64,000 nt of DNA from Nostoc sp. LEGE 06077 (GTDB taxonomy: Bacteria > Cyanobacteriota > Cyanobacteriia > Cyanobacteriales > Nostocaceae), in the NCBI RefSeq assembly GCF_015207705.1, contig NZ_JADEWI010000027.1:19339-83338 (forward strand), read 5' to 3'. Both the position numbers and the translations under genes were made by a program. Positions 63,675 through 64,000 of the stretch are shown piece after piece. The notes beneath the pieces are model-generated. The model made no database searches, was not told the DNA's origin, and saw only the letters and a program-made list of their open reading frames with translations. Position 1 is the first letter of the stretch. Every line of letters begins with the position of its first letter.

Positions 63675-64000
63675 CAAAACCTCCAATGTGTTGGGTAGAC
63701 TGTATTTCAAACTCTCAAATCACCACTAGTTTGAAAATCAGTCTGAGTAGTTGGTTGTATAGCAATCTGATTTAATTGCTGAATTACTTGTATAGATGGG
63801 GAATGGGAAATAAAGGTCTACCTAAGCTTTGCAAAAATCAAATAGCAGTCCTGTATCGTTATGAGAAGTGGCAACTTGTTGATTTCGTTCACAGCCAACA
63901 AATTGCCCATATATTTTCTATGTGCTATTGCAAAGCAGCAGAAATATTTATGCTGAGTAAGATATAGCGTTTCCGACTCTGGTGAGGTACAAAATTACCC
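63675..64000. other. upstream region of hemN, no gene seen
   Basis: It probably contains the hemN promoter. A TTG-started 63-codon frame at 63776-63967 has no family features and is not called. Confidence 0.45.

Noticed and set aside
63776..63967. 63-codon frame at the right edge
   Set aside because: TTG start, no ribosome-binding site and no family feature.

Overview
The window comes from a cyanobacterium, most likely a filamentous heterocyst-forming one of the Nostoc/Anabaena/Calothrix group. The palindrome GCGATCGC (HIP1) occurs throughout. There are genes for photosynthetic electron carriers (psbV, petE, petJ), a DevBCA-type exporter, a very large Ser/Thr-plus-His kinase of the HstK type, and many Nostoc-style interspersed palindromic repeats. 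I found no rRNA, tRNA or CRISPR array.

Layout. 1-465 is the end of ruvC. 1337-10064 holds an adenylation-carrier-reductase protein followed by the HstK-type kinase. 10797-20962 carries malic enzyme, a PhoD-like phosphatase, a small peptidoglycan-binding protein, an ABC-2 type exporter pair and an MscS channel. 21064-23434 has leuB and the prepilin peptidase. 23681-26660 is an accessory island: an EACC1-like small protein overlaps a caspase-like protease fused to a formylglycine-generating-enzyme (FGE) fold. The end of that protein looks like the variable region of a diversity-generating retroelement (DGR). A truncated avd-like gene, a nucleotidyltransferase scrap and a palindromic element follow, and no reverse transcriptase is present. 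27668-35837 has accD, an MFS transporter, and a sugar ABC transporter whose binding-protein gene is separated from its permease genes by an opposite-strand AAA+ ATPase gene.

36326-38341 is the electron-carrier cluster psbV-petE-petJ (cytochrome c550, plastocyanin, cytochrome c6). 38534-41946 is a peptide/protein exporter with an inactive C39-like domain and an overlapping parvulin gene. 42279-48637 contains a VTE6-like kinase, a VOC protein, a lipase-like hydrolase, a cyanobacterial Ala/Pro-rich protein, a TPR protein, rsmE and a cytochrome P450. 48821-52999 is devB-devC-devA with a divergent TetR regulator, and two 20-bp near-palindromes in between look like its operators. 53106-54626 is purH. 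54759-58812 contains a multi-PAS hybrid histidine kinase flanked by three copies of a structured small RNA. 58834-63674 carries a ZIP transporter, a DUF3891 protein, manganese catalase, a GlsB-type membrane protein and hemN.

The strongest leads are the three sRNA paralogues with compensating stem changes, the orphan DGR-type variable protein with an EACC1-caspase-FGE layout, and the AAA+ protein with a possible nuclease-like middle region. Several starts were moved because of Shine-Dalgarno evidence or family length: pilD to 22616, accD to 27668, petJ to TTG 37997, the DUF3891 gene to GTG 60360 and hemN to 63674.
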